Made by a program: the position numbers and the translations under genes
Notes under the pieces: generated by a model
Databases searched by the model: none
Seen by the model: only the letters and a program-made list of their open reading frames with translations
Told to the model about the DNA's origin: nothing
Shown here: one piece after another, positions 48,261-59,600 of the stretch
Layout of the letters: each line of letters begins with the position of its first letter
How positions within the stretch are numbered: the first letter of the stretch is position 1
Source: Synaphobranchus kaupii
Lineage: Eukaryota > Chordata > Actinopteri > Anguilliformes > Synaphobranchidae
Reading direction: 5' to 3'
NCBI GenBank assembly: GCA_029718625.1
Contig: CM056378.1
Coordinates: forward strand, 58,427,027 to 58,491,026
DNA length: 64,000 nt

Positions 48261-48367
48261 AGAGAGCCATATTCAGCTGGATTTAATGGACAACAGTCAG
48301 TACAAAAGAAAACTGAGTGGAGGGAGCCTCAGCCATGTTTTTGGGTAATGAGACGGACTGCACAGGG

Positions 48368-49139
48368 ACGTCATGATTGACTACAAGACCAAGTGGGGTG
48401 AGGCATATCCGCTGAAGTCTTAAGAAAGCCGAGGATGTAGCACAGTGCATTGTAGAATTATTTGCACAGTTCATTAGAATTCAAGTTTGGGGCACCAAAA
48501 CACATTCTCACCAACCGAGGAGGGGAGTTCAGGAATAAGGTGCTGTCCTATTGTCCTATTACAATGCATTTTCAATCATTTCTCAATATCTTTCCCTGTG
48601 CAGTCCGTATCATTACCCAAAAACATGGCTGAGGCTCCCTTCACTCAGTTTTCTTTTGTACTAACTGACTGTTGTCCATTAAATTCAGCTGAATATGGCT
48701 CTCTGCCAGAAGCTGGACATCGAGAGGAACTTCTGCGCACCTTACCATCCACAGACCAGTGGATTGGTTGAAAGAATGCATGGGACAGTGAAAAAGTAAT
48801 GTGGACTTGACACTAAACTGACCTTGACCCATTTACACCACTAAATGGTACTATAGTCACTGTTAAGTATTCTATTTTGGTATTGTATTAAGCAGTGTGA
48901 TTTGGGTCACACATCGCAATCATAAGCTATGCTTTACAATCGAAATAGTATTTCATAACAATGTCAATATGTTTCAAAACTCTCACCAAATTGGTGGATG
49001 AGAATCCTTGGAACTGGGACCATGTTTGGCTTGCGCACCAAAGTACAGATCACCACCAAGCACTCCCCATTCTACCTCATGTTCGACAGAGAAGCCAGAA
49101 AGCCATCTGAGGTCCCAGAGACTTTTGGAGTGAGTAGCT
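48368..49139 (+). pseudogene. GIN/Ty3-type integrase (P1 spacer and right arm)
   Basis: The spacer (48368-48593) encodes DYKTKWGEAYPLKS and, after a frame change, AEDVAQCIVELFAQF and GAPKHILTNRGGEF. The last is where integrases carry their second catalytic Asp (T-D-x-G), here Asn. The right arm continues with LCQKLDIERNFCAPYHPQTS then LVERMHGTVKK (catalytic E) and, after an intron-like gap, LVDENPWNWD. This arm alone has an 11-bp deletion (CTCAGTGCAGC) near 49022, which breaks the C-terminal frame. Only here does the spacer read in the same direction as the following + arm, giving the native N-to-C order. Confidence 0.75.
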
Positions 49140-49260
49140 AGGTCTCTACATTTCCTTCACAGCATTTCTCTCAATTCAAGGTAGCTGAGAATATAGAGGA
49201 AATTGTGGCTACAAAAGTTTACAAGTACTAAAATGGACTATACTTTCTTAAAATACGTGT

Positions 49261-49354
49261 AATAGCCTTTGAGCTTTATTGGACAGCACAGTGTAGAGAC
49301 AAGAGAAAAGGTCGGATTCGAACCAACAATGTCGCAAAGAGCACGGGAGTCCTA
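49261..49354 (-). repeat. SINE in P1 right arm, first part (split by Harbinger)
   Basis: Inverse of 47571-47700. The B box GGATTCGAACC is at 49314. The Harbinger insertion at CTA separates it from the remainder at 53624-53662, which holds the A box. Confidence 0.7.
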
Positions 49355-49547
49355 GGCTGTGTTCGGAATCACTCCCTATTCACTATATAGTGCACTATTT
49401 AGGGTGTCGGCCATTTTGTAGGGTGTCCAAAATTCAAAATGTCCATTTGACACCCTAGTTAGTGCACTCAATATCCCCCACAATGCACTGCAAAATGTAG
49501 GGTACAAACGATGTACACTACATGACCGGAGACACCTTTTTTTCTAG

Positions 49548-51479
49548 ATGGCGATGGCTGAGCCTGCGTTTGTCTACAAATGTAAGTATAAAATGCAAGT
49601 TGCATTTTACGTGTTAAACAAATTGGTATGTGTTCTTCGTTCTGTCAGCTTTACAACCAAAATGTTAATGTTAAGTTTATAATTAAACTTGTCAGTTGAT
49701 GTTAATTATTTTTTCATTTCATAATTATTGCGAGCTACCGTTACGCTTAATGGAAAATGCAACTTAGCTAACTGAGTTAGCTAGCTAGATGGCTAATGTT
49801 AACTAACATACCGTTACCGACCATGCTAGCGTTTGCCTTTATTGAGTTCATAACATTTACTAACAAACTAGCTACTTATTTATTGCCTAAATTTAACTGG
49901 TTTCGATACTTCATTTAACATAATAAGCTAGTAAGCTAGCTAACGTTACTGTTCAACACTTCAATGTCATGCTAATACTAACTTAGCTATAAGTACTAGT
50001 TAATGATATAATTAACGATGTCGAGTTGATTTAATGTTAGCGAGAAGTGATACCTGCACATTTTGGAAATGGCCACATTTTTAGTCATCCTTTCATGTAA
50101 CGTTATGGCAGGGACAGATCAAGATGTGGAGAGGCTGATAAAGTTGAGGGGAGAGAAGGACAGCCTCTTCTCGGGGCGGCGCAATGCCGCTCAGCAAGGA
50201 TGGGAGTAAGTTCAAGCACAATAATGTTTTAACTTATTCATAACTCGTCAATTATCTACAATTAGCTTGAGAAAACGTCAGGAACGGGAAACGTTTAACA
50301 TTAGATTCGAACAACTTAATCTACCTCCCTCCTTGTCTCATATAATATATTTATATTCGTGTATAGGTATATAGGCCTACTTTCCCATTTGTTGCTTAAA
50401 ACATGTACCTTTCTAGTATACTTTAATAAACTTATGTTTTGTAAGGGGTTGGCAACATTACCAACATCCCAACAAAAAAAATTATGTTACATCTTAGGCA
50501 GTATTTAAAAAATAATAATTCAATGACATTTGTAAATCAGATGTGTACCATCTAATATCTTGGATGTGGTTTTGTCATTTGTTTTGCAACTTAAATTATG
50601 TTTAATTTACCTAGAATTCTGTTGAAAGAAATGGACCTCAGTGCTGTTATCAGCCCCATAAAGGCAGCAAAAAAGTGGGAAAATCTGAAGAAGACCTACA
50701 AGGTTTGTTTTTAAAAATCATTGGTTTGCTATACAATTACTTTCTACTTCCATTAATGTAGTTGGTAGAAGGGTGAGATAGAGATAAAGTAATATAGAGC
50801 ATCGCATTCATCATTTAATTGTTGTTGACTGTTTAACATATAGTTAAACATTATTTGTAATTATCTGTTGGTGCTGTGCATTTAAGTGTGTGCTCTGCTG
50901 CGTTTCCTTTAACACTGAGGACGGTCTATGGACTGAAACATGTTTATATCCTTGCAACTTGCTCAAGTTTTTTTGTGTGCAGTTTTTCTTTAGCAGTATG
51001 CCCAGTAATAAATAAAAATGAAAGCATTATCCTAAACATGATGGCTTTTTAATCTGATCTCTTTTAAATCCCAGTGTGCAGGTCCAAATGTGTTGCCTAT
51101 AATGTTACAGGAACTCCAGAAGCCACCATCAGGGTCTGGGACGGAGTCTGGGGAGGTCACTGCAGGAACGTGGAAGTGGTTTTCCCTAATGGATGAGGCA
51201 ATAGGCAGGAAGCCATCCATAAGGCCTCCCTGCCTGATTACCTCATCCTGGGGAGAACCCTCTACAGTTTCTGCAGAGGCCTCCTCATTTTCTGCTCCTG
51301 AGCCTGAGCATGAGAGGCAGCCAGGGCCAGGGAGCAAGAGGCAGCGGAGGGAGGACCCTGTCCTGCAATTTTTAGAGAGGGAGGCAGAGCAGGCAGAGGC
51401 TAGGCTGGCTAGGGAGGAGGCCAAGGAAGAGAGACTACTGTCTATTTTGGAGAAAATTGTCGAAAAAATGAATCAATAA
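49548..51479 (+). CDS. Harbinger Myb/SANT-like DNA-binding protein (4 exons)
   Basis: Proposed exons 49548-49581, 50112-50205, 50615-50702 and 51075-51479, all with GT/AG sites and compatible phases, give 206 residues. The joins create a classic trihelix/SANT pattern: FVYKWTDQDVERLIKLR across exon 1-2, GWEILLKEMDLSAV across exon 2-3, and AAKKWENLKKTYK at the end of exon 3. The three spaced Trp are typical of Harbinger-associated Myb-like proteins. Exon 4 is a Pro/Ser/Glu-rich linker ending in a charged helix (EREAEQAEARLAREEAKEE), a likely coiled coil. In Harbinger systems this partner brings the transposase to the nucleus and the TIRs. AATAAA follows the stop. Fully open; the convergent transposase stop lies 156 bp away. 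Confidence 0.8.
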
Positions 51480-51634
51480 AATGTAAATAATAAAATTGAA
51501 ATGTGGTCATTTATTAAATCGACTAACTAACCAACTACTAAAATACTAAAAATACAACAACTATTACAACAACTAAAACCAACATTATCTATTTACATAT
51601 CATTTAACCATTTATTTATTGATTTGTTTTAGGC

Positions 51635-53199
51635 CTAAATATAATTATGATCAATGAGAGCTGGTGCAGGGATGTCTGGTGCTGACAGAGCTGCAGCCAG
51701 GTGGCTCCTCATGTGCTCTCCATTCTGTGTGTCATCTTCATCCTGCACAACTGCAGTGTCATCTGGCACAACTGCACCCTCCACTGGCTCCAAGATGTCC
51801 CCATTGATCATGCACAAGTTGTGCAGGACTGCACAACAGGTTATGACCTGGACAGCGAAGTCTGGCTTGACTTCCAAGGCTTTAAAAAATATTGAACGCC
51901 ACCGTGCTTTCAGGATGCAAAAAGACCTTTCAATGATGGACCGTCCCTTGGCATGATGTAAATTGAATCTGGCATGTACAGGGTTTCTCACTGGCTCCCT
52001 GTACGGTGTCATTATGGCGATGGGCCTTATGGTGCAGGGGTAGCCACCATCCCCAAGGAGGCAAAAACCCGCAGGTGGATAAAGGCTTTGCGAAAAAATT
52101 GGACTATTTCGCAGAACCCTGGAATCATGGACAGATCCTGGAAAGCCAGCAAAAGTGTCCAGGAACGTCCCCTGGTGATCGCACACTGCCTGGAACTGAA
52201 TGGAATAAAAAAGTTTCCTGTTCAGGTAACACTGTGCGTCTGTACTGGGGGGCTTTATCCTGACCTGGCAACCATCGATGCTCCCCACAGCAATAGAAAA
52301 AACTGGGGAACCTGCAAGGCGTGCAAAGCCAGTTCCGATCTCCTCCAATTCATTTTGGGATGGGAAATGGATGATCTGGTGTTTGATCTGTATAATTTTT
52401 TTTGCCACTCTGTGGACAATATAATGGACAGTGGAGCGGGGGATGTCGAAGGCTCTGGACACCACTCTGTAAGAGGTTGCACTTGCCAACCAGAAAATGA
52501 AAACAATGACCTCTAGTGTATGGCCCCAGCCATGATCATAATGCCCACAGAGGAAGGCGATGCGATGATTAATGGTCCTTCTTGACAGTCTGTAGTCTGG
52601 TCGGAGGTCACTGTCCTCATCAAAGTACAGACGCAGGGCAGGGACTTGTCGATTGATGCAGCAATATTGAGAAGGATTAACCAACTGAAAAAATGGTAAA
52701 GATAAATGTAAAATAATAAATTGTGTAATACTGCATTTAAAAAAAAAAGGTTTACTTGTTTTTGTGTTTACAAGAGCAACTTGTTTACCAATATAACTTG
52801 TGATATGAATTGTCTACCAATCTTTGTGATATGAATAATGAGCAATGGGTTAGCTACATGAATAAATGGATGGTTTGTCCTTATGAATACATGAATAAAG
52901 TTTTTTGTTAACATTAAGAAGGCTCAAAGTCATAATGGCTATTAATCACAATAGTTAATTAATTCAACTAACGTTAGCTTAAAGAGCTTGGTTTGTAGTT
53001 AACGTTACTGTAGCTATTCTAGCCTACTCTTGAGCAGCATCGTTTGTATAGGCCTACTTACAAGCTGACGACGTCGACGTACCAGCAAAGCGCGTCTCAG
53101 GTTCGCTCTACGAGCCATAATTCGTTGTCGGCTATTTTTGAGGAGAATTATTTGTAGGGCTATTAAAATCACGGTAAGTATCATTTTGAATGTGTTCAA
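51635..53199 (-). CDS. Harbinger transposase (HARBI1-like DDE nuclease, 2 exons)
   Basis: Exon 1 is 53199-53062 (46 codons, MNTFKMILTVILIALQ then Arg-rich) with donor GTAAGT. Exon 2 is 52684-51635, preceded by TTTTTTCAG, in phase 0. The predicted protein is 395 residues. A helix-turn-helix-like segment (SYRVVSRAFDIPRSTVHYIV, residues ~117-136) precedes the nuclease. DDE residues are visible as SIDG (D183), SVHDSRV (D233) and IIERSFC (E298), with LGDGGYP and LHNLC as family markers. Length is close to HARBI1-type proteins (~350-400). No stop or frameshift is seen. The enzyme would cut at the TIRs and insert at 3-bp sites. The hydrophobic first ~20 residues are unusual. Confidence 0.88.
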
Positions 53200-53623
53200 A
53201 TCAGGAGATGACAGACCTAACCAGGGCGTTAAGCTACTGACTTTCTAGCTCGTGCAAGCTGGCAGAACCGCTCGCGAACACAAACGGGAACAACAACTTT
53301 TTTGTTTAATTGTTTATTAGTTATTATTCACGGAGAAGTAATTCGTACAAGTCCACAATGATTCAGGAAAGCCCTTGTTAAAAACAAAAAACACAACCGT
53401 TTCTTGCATCCCTGCCCACACACCAAGCATAGACTATAGACAAATGTCACCGGTGACAGCTTGCAAAGCGTCGCGCGTTGCTAAGTAACCTATTCAGACT
53501 ATGTAGTGTCCGAAATCGCCTCCTCCTTTTCCACCAGTGAATCCCTATCTAGTGCCCTATGTAGATTCCCTAAGTAGTGTATAGGGAGGGAGTGAATAGG
53601 GAGCGATTCCGAACACAGCCCTA

Positions 53624-53662
53624 GTTAGGCCACGCTACAGACTGCGCCACGGAGAGACACGC
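53624..53662 (-). repeat. SINE in P1 right arm, second part
   Basis: GACTGCGCCACGGAGAGACA, the inverse of the SINE A-box region. Continues from 49354 once Harbinger and one CTA are removed. Confidence 0.7.
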
Positions 53663-54172
53663 CAGGAAGGCATACTTCGGCTCATACTTAAATAAATAAA
53701 TCAAACAAATTGTATTAAAAAAAATATATAGTTCGGTTTATACTTACAAAAAAATGCTGCTAAAAAAAAGTAAACTAGTTCTGTATGCCACTTGTGCTCA
53801 CTGGATATCTAAATTAGCTTACTTGAGTTTTATTAACTAAAATGTGGCTTGTTTAGTCCATAATTTGTCATAGCCATAGGCTACGTGTAGCCTAGCTACG
53901 GTTTTTATTTTGTTTTTTTTAAGGGTTTCCGTGCTGTTATAGTTTTGACAGCTCCGCGTTATCATAGCTATGATGCAGCTTTAGCAAAAACGGGTATGCA
54001 GTAACAGACTAGCTAACCTTTTTATATTCATTTGTTTTTTGTTTTCAAAGAGGGCATTTCCCGGTATAATTGCTGACTTGTGACGAAAGTGCCGCCGTGG
54101 TGATAGATTTACCTAAACATCTGTCAGATGTCGTCGTTTTTCACGGTAAGAAGAAATTTTATGACAACGTTA

Positions 54173-54233
54173 GCTAGGTAAGATTAAATTAGTAACATTA
54201 CAAGCCCCACATGAAACTATAACAGTGCCAAGC
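54173..54233. other. 61-bp spacer between palindromes P1 and P2
   Basis: AT-rich; no duplication linking the two elements can be seen. Confidence 0.6.
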
Positions 54234-54300
54234 AACGTTGTCATAAAATTTAGTTTGATTTATTTATTTAAGTATGAGCCGAAGTATGCCTTCCTGGCGT

Positions 54301-54430
54301 GTCTCCCCGTGGCGCAGTCTGTAAGCGTGTTCTAACTAGGATTTCCGTGTTCTTTGCGACATTGTCGGTTCGAATCCGACCTTTCCTCTTGTCTCTACAC
54401 TGTGCTGTCCAATAAAGCTCAAAGGCTATT
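54301..54430 (+). repeat. SINE in P2 left arm
   Basis: GTGGCGCAGTCTGTAAGC and GGTTCGAATCCGACC; same SINE as 47571-47700. Confidence 0.7.
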
Positions 54431-54567
54431 ACACCTATTTTAAGAAAGTATAGTCCATTTTAGTACTTATAAACTTTTGTAGCCACAATTTCCTCTATAT
54501 TCTCAGCTACCTTGAATTGAGAGAAAATGCTGTCAGCTATAAGTTAGAGTGAAGGAAATGTAGAGAC

Positions 54568-55354
54568 CTAGCTACTCACTCCAAAAGTCTCTGGGACCTC
54601 AGATGGATATCTGGCTTCTCTGTTGAACATGAGGTAGAATGGGGAGTGCTTGGTGGTGATCTGTACTTTGGTGCGCAAGCCAAACATGGCTGCACTGAGG
54701 TCCCAGTTCCAAGGATTCTCATCCACCAATTTGGTGAGAGTTTTGAAACATATTGACATTGTTATGAAATACTATTTCGATTGTAAAGCATAGCTTATGA
54801 CTGCGATGTGTGACCCAAATCACACTGCTTAATACAATACCAAAATAGAATACTTAACAGTGACTATAGTACCATTTAGTGGTGTAAATGGGTCAAGGTC
54901 AGTTTAGTGTCAAGTCCACATTACTTTGTCACTGTCCCATTCATTCTTTCAACCAATCCACTGGTCTGTGGATGGTAAGGTGTGCAGAAGCTCCTCTCGA
55001 TGTCCAGCTTCTGGCAGAGAGCCATATTCAGCTGAATTTAATGGACAACAGTCAGTTAGTACAAAAGAAATCTGAGTGAAGGGAGCCTCAGCCATGTTTT
55101 TAGGTAATGATACAGACTGCACAGGGAAAGATATTGAGAAATGATTGAAAATGCATTGTAATAGGACAATAGGACAGCACCTTATTCCTGAACTCCCCTC
55201 CTCGGTTGGTGAGAATGTGTTTTGGTGCCCCAAACTTGAATTCTATAATGAACTGTGCAAAGAATTCTACAATGCACTGTGCTACATCCTCGGCTTTCTT
55301 AAGACTTCAGCGGATATGCCTCAGCCCACTTGGTCTTGTAGTCAATCATGACGT
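54568..55354 (-). pseudogene. GIN/Ty3-type integrase (P2 left arm and spacer)
   Basis: Minus-strand reading from 55354 gives the spacer coding (DYKTKWAEAYPLKS-like, then HILTNRGGEF with Asn at the second catalytic position). It continues through the left arm with the PYHPQTSGLVER exon and LVDENPWNWDLSAAMFGL, ending REARYPSEVPETFG at 54580. Because the spacer is flipped relative to P1, it is in N-to-C order with the left arm here. Frames are broken between blocks. Confidence 0.75.
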
Positions 55355-55915
55355 CCCTGTGCAGTCCGTCTCATTACCCAAAAACATGGCTGAGGCTCCC
55401 TTCACTCAGTTTTCTTTTGTACTAACTGACTGTTGTCCATTAAATTCAGCTGAATATGGCTCTCTGCCAGAAGCTGGACATTGAGAGGAGCTTCTGCACA
55501 CCTTACCATCCACAGACCAGTGGATTGGTTGAAAGAATGAATGGGACAGTGACAAAGTAATGTGGACTTCACACTAAACTGACCTTGACACATTTACACC
55601 ACTAAATGGTACTATAGTCACTGTGTTAAGTATTCTATTTTGGTATTGTATTAAGCAGTGTGCTTTGGGTCACACATCGCAGTCATAAGCTATGCTTTAC
55701 AATCGAAATAGTATTTCATAACAATGTCAATATGTTTCAAAACTCTCACCAAATTGGTGGATGAGAATCCTTGGAACTGGGACCTCAGTGCAGCCATGTT
55801 TGGCTTGCGCACCAAAGTACAGATCACCACCAAGCACTCCCCATTCTACCTCATGTTCGACAGAGAAGCCAGATATCCATCTGAGGTCCCAGAGACTTTT
55901 GGAGTGAGTAGCTAG
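55355..55915 (+). pseudogene. GIN/Ty3-type integrase, C-terminal exons (P2 right arm)
   Basis: LCQKLDIERSFCTPYHPQTS then LVERMNGTVTK (55460-55557), then an intron-like gap and LVDENPWNWDLSAAMFGLRT to PSEVPETFG with a GTGAGT donor at 55904. This C-terminal exon is open, unlike its P1 counterpart with the 11-bp deletion. Confidence 0.75.
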
Positions 55916-56049
55916 GTCTCTATATTTCCTTCACTCTAACTTATAGCTGACAGCATTTTCTCTCAATTCAAGGTATTCTGAGAATATAGAGGAAATTGTG
56001 GCTACAAAAGTTTATAAGTACTAAAATGGACTATACTTTCTTAAAATAG

Positions 56050-56185
56050 GTGTAATAGCCTTTGAGCTTTATTGGACAGCACAGTGTAGAGACAAGAGGA
56101 AAGGTCGGATTCGAACCGACAATGTCGCAAAGAGCACGGGAATCCTAGTTAGGACACGCTACAGACTGCGCCACGGGGAGACACG
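56050..56185 (-). repeat. SINE in P2 right arm (uninterrupted)
   Basis: The complete inverse copy, with GGATTCGAACCGACAATG and CAGACTGCGCCACGGGGAG. It contains the empty version of the Harbinger target site (AATCCTAGTTAGG at ~56140), which fixes the Harbinger boundaries. Confidence 0.75.
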
Positions 56186-56692
56186 CCAGGAAGGCATACT
56201 TCGGCTCATACTTAAATAAATAAATCAAACTAATTGTTTTTTTGTTTTTTTAATAGTTCGGTTTATACTTACGAAAAAATTCTGCTAAAAAAAAAGTAAA
56301 CTAGTTCTGTATGCCACTTGTGCTCACTGGATATCTAAATTAGCTTACTTGAGTTTTATTAACTAAAATGTGGCTTGTTTAGTCCATAATTTGTCATAGC
56401 CATAGGCTACGTGTAGCCTAGCTACGGTTTTTATTTTGTTGTTTTTAAGGGTTTCCGTGCTGTTCTAGTTTTGACAGCTCCGCGTTATCATAGCTATGAT
56501 GCAGCTTTAGCAAAAACGGGTATGCAGTAACAGACTAACCTTTTTATATTCATTCGTTTTTTGTTTTCAAAGAGGGCATTTCCCGGTATAATTGCTGACT
56601 TGTGACGAAAGTGCCGCCGTGGTGATAGATTTACCTAAACATCTGTCCGATGTCGTCGTTTTTCACGGTAAGAAGAAATTTTATGACAACGT

Positions 56693-59600
56693 AACGTTAG
56701 GACAATTGATTAATGTTGACGTTATGTTAGTTTTTAAAGATATTTCGCTGAATATAGTTTTGGCAGAATGTAACATTAGACTAAATCATACCAACACAAC
56801 ACAGTTGAAGAGCGATAGTTCTAAGATGAGATTTTTAGCCAGTAACGTTAACGTTAGCTCAGTTAGCTAACTTAACGTATGATCGCAAATGGCTAACGTT
56901 AACAACGGAAGCATGGTTTAAGTTATCAGCTAAAACCTTAAACAGCTTTTCATGTCCTAGCCAAAGCACAAAAAAGTTTTGCTGACACAATATCAACCAT
57001 TGCACAAGCTGCAATGTATAGCCTAGAACACTTGCTTTACATATAATTAGGCAGGACAACCGAAAAATGTATTTCGGGAAATCAACATAAATATTGTGCT
57101 TAAAATGTCAGTTTAACCTTAAATAAACGTATTATGGACAATAACTGTCCTCATATGTAATTTTAATGTGATATACGGACTGTTTTTGCGCCTTTTAAAA
57201 GCACATTTTCCCAACATTCGATCAATGATAAGAGTAGGGCTCTGACGGCACCAAACACAGATCAGCGCAGCCAGTATTCTGTTCTATTCAGTGTCTCGCG
57301 GTCATTCTGGCCGTTGACTTGATCAACTGTTAGAATTCTGAAAGACTGTCAGGTCAATATTTTCGCTGGCCACTCTGTATATCCCGCCTTATAACTTAAA
57401 AGTCCCAGCTTATTGGTGAAAGGTTTAAACGTATTCTGAAGATTGACATTTCAGGCTCCCAATCATGCTAACGTTGACGAGCGCCCTAAGAAGTTTAGGT
57501 AGCCAATAACACGGCTGAATGTTTCTGACGTAATTTACATAGGCACTCTATGCCCAGATCACAATGGCCAGTTGACAGTGACCAAGGGAAGTTGATAACG
57601 ATTCAGAAAATATATAACTTTTAACGATTTAATTCCATCTTCTACTGGGACTTTTGCCGTTTATCGAGGGTGAGACAGAAATTTTCGGTGCCACTGACCA
57701 CAATCGAACGCTTTCACTTTTTCGATTGAACAAGTAACGTTAGAAGTCAATTTTTTATGGATTAGTGGTATTGGTTTGTTAGCTTCACCATTCTAGCCTC
57801 ATATGGCGAACAATAAAGGCTAACAATAAACTAGCATTTACTTCTTGTAAAGTTTTATCACCACAGTAGTGAAGTAAAAAGTCAATAAATTACGTTTTCT
57901 GTCAGAAATGTATTGTCAAGCTCACGTGAATTCACTGCGGTCTACGTTCTAAAGCTCCGGTTTGCCCTCCCTAATATAATATCTTGGTTATATCAACACT
58001 GAGATAGCTAAGCAGTTTGGTGTAAATATGTGCAATGAGCCTATTTGTTCAATTTAGCAAGTGTCAACGAAGTAGCCTTTGTTGTTATGCTATGCTGGCT
58101 CCCATTTCATCATTCATTTCGAACAAATGGAGTTGGTTACTCATCGTGGATTTAACCCTTACATAAATCGTGCATTTTTATAAGCATCATTATCTACGCA
58201 CTTGGGGCAAGATTGCTAACTTTGCCAATGTTGGCTAGTTGCGTTAGCTAGCTAGCTAAAACGCAACTGACAGCACGAGGACAACATAAAAGTTAAATTT
58301 CATCAATGACAATAAATGCAAGCTTACTATAGCTTGTTGGATAGTCATGTTTCATTAAAAGTTGCAGAATTACCTTATTTCGTTAAAATGCAGTACATCA
58401 CAGGAAAACAATGCATGAGTAGCCCTACGTTATCCCGCTCTACGTTCAAGTGAGAAGCACGTAATGCGTGTCGTTGGTGTATGAGTCGGCTTTCAGACAG
58501 CTTTTTTAGGTGAACGACCAGACTGTAGGAGCCGACTCGTATATCTAAAGAGTCGATTCTTTTTTTGGAAATGAACACAATAAAAACAGTTAGATACGAT
58601 CCTATGCCGACTGATTTCACGGTAGCCTAATCAACTGTACCGGCCTGCCCTACCGTTCAAATAGGCCTATAGGGCCTACATGGTCTTGAATAGACTGAAT
58701 ATAGGCTACTGCATTGAAGTGTTGTAGGCCTATGTTAGCTATGTGTTCTGAACTTCAGAAGGGATTCACAAATGAATGAACCAGTCAATCAATCACTGCG
58801 CACATTTTCATCCTGATACAGAGATGTGTGCCGTGCTGAACAAATCAAGTTTTTGAACCGAGCAGCAAAAATACTCGTTTGATAGGCCTATATAGCCTAC
58901 AATTAAAACCGGAATATACGTATCTATGTTTTGGAATTATTTAATAGCCATATATCATTTAATGAGTTCCATTTGAAACCAAGATCCACATGAAGTCAAA
59001 GAAAATAGCCTACTATGAGAAATTAACAGTAGTAATTGAAGAGAGAAAAGTTTAGTTGTTGGATGCTGCAGTTTTGCACATTATTTGGTGATGCAATATT
59101 GTTCTATTTTTATGAGTGATCTGTTTTGAATGGTTCAATCTATGCACTGCATTTATTGTAATAATACATAAAAACGATTAAATTATGATATAATAAATAA
59201 ACTAAGACTTGATTTTAGGGTGGCGGCTGCCACTCTATGCTACCCCAATCAAAAACATAGTTCATTTCACTTTATTCATTTATAATTCATTTCCTTATCT
59301 GTTTGTTGGTGGCTTCGGCTTGCATAGATAATTATGAATTGTAATAACAGGAGGTTGTGGGGTACATTTCTGGGTGTTAAACAGCATCTGTATTTCCATA
59401 GGTCAGACAGGAATGTATGCATCTTTCGGACAGCAGCAGTGTGACAGTGTGGCATCAATGTTGAGATAGAGCTGGAGCAAGAAGAGAGAGGAGAGAAAGT
59501 CAGTGTCAGTACGCAGACAGATGATTTTGAGCAGCAATTTAGTGAGAGTCCACGCCATTACATTAGCAAAGGTACTATGACAGTGACAGGCAAACCATCC
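56693..59600. other. No recognisable gene (2.9 kb); may include the 5' part of the third Kolobok
   Basis: AT-rich with AACGTTA/GCTAGCTA motifs. From ~59457 a frame reads EQEERGEKVSVSTQTDDFEQ, which resembles the linker between THAP and transposase domains in Kolobok proteins, but I found no THAP domain or terminal repeat here. Confidence 0.45.

Larger units (their letters stand above)
49355..53620. mobile_element. PIF/Harbinger transposon, apparently intact
   Basis: Ends GGCTGTGTTCGGAATC and GATTCCGAACACAGCC form a ~30-bp terminal inverted repeat with one mismatch (extends through TCCCTATTCACT). The 3-bp duplication CTA (49352-49354, 53621-53623) is proven by the uninterrupted SINE at 56050-56185, which reads TCCTAGTTAGG at the site. 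Two convergent genes are complete: a four-exon Myb/SANT-like gene (+) and a two-exon DDE transposase (-). This is the standard Harbinger gene pair, and both have been shown to be needed for transposition in vertebrate Harbingers. Confidence 0.92.
47055..54172. mobile_element. Palindromic integrase-bearing element P1 (interrupted by Harbinger)
   Basis: Outer ends TAACGTTGTCATAAAATTTC and its inverse. Arms of ~1310 bp (47055-48367; 48594-49354 plus 53624-54172) flank a 226-bp spacer (48368-48593). Reading inward each arm has: a terminal segment with an exon-like block ending at a donor (TTTTTCACG/GTAAGA in the outward direction), an AT-rich part, a tRNA-derived SINE, the integrase C-terminal exon and the integrase catalytic-E exon. 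Coding runs from the centre outward in both arms. Net length without the 4.27-kb Harbinger insert is ~2.85 kb. No target duplication is evident. Confidence 0.75.
54234..56692. mobile_element. Palindromic integrase-bearing element P2
   Basis: Same architecture as P1: left arm 54234-55126, spacer 55127-55354, right arm 55355-56692. The left arm keeps only the outer 17 bp (AACGTTGTCATAAAATT) and then jumps to TTTGATTTATTTATTTAAGT, losing ~450 bp of the subterminal segment. The spacer is in the opposite orientation to that of P1. Confidence 0.78.

Noticed and set aside
51032..51424. 130-codon minus-strand open frame
   Set aside because: Antisense to exon 4 of the Myb/SANT-like gene, which has splice sites and family motifs on the plus strand.
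51974..52516. 180-codon plus-strand open frame
   Set aside because: Antisense shadow of the Harbinger transposase exon, whose DDE motifs are on the minus strand.
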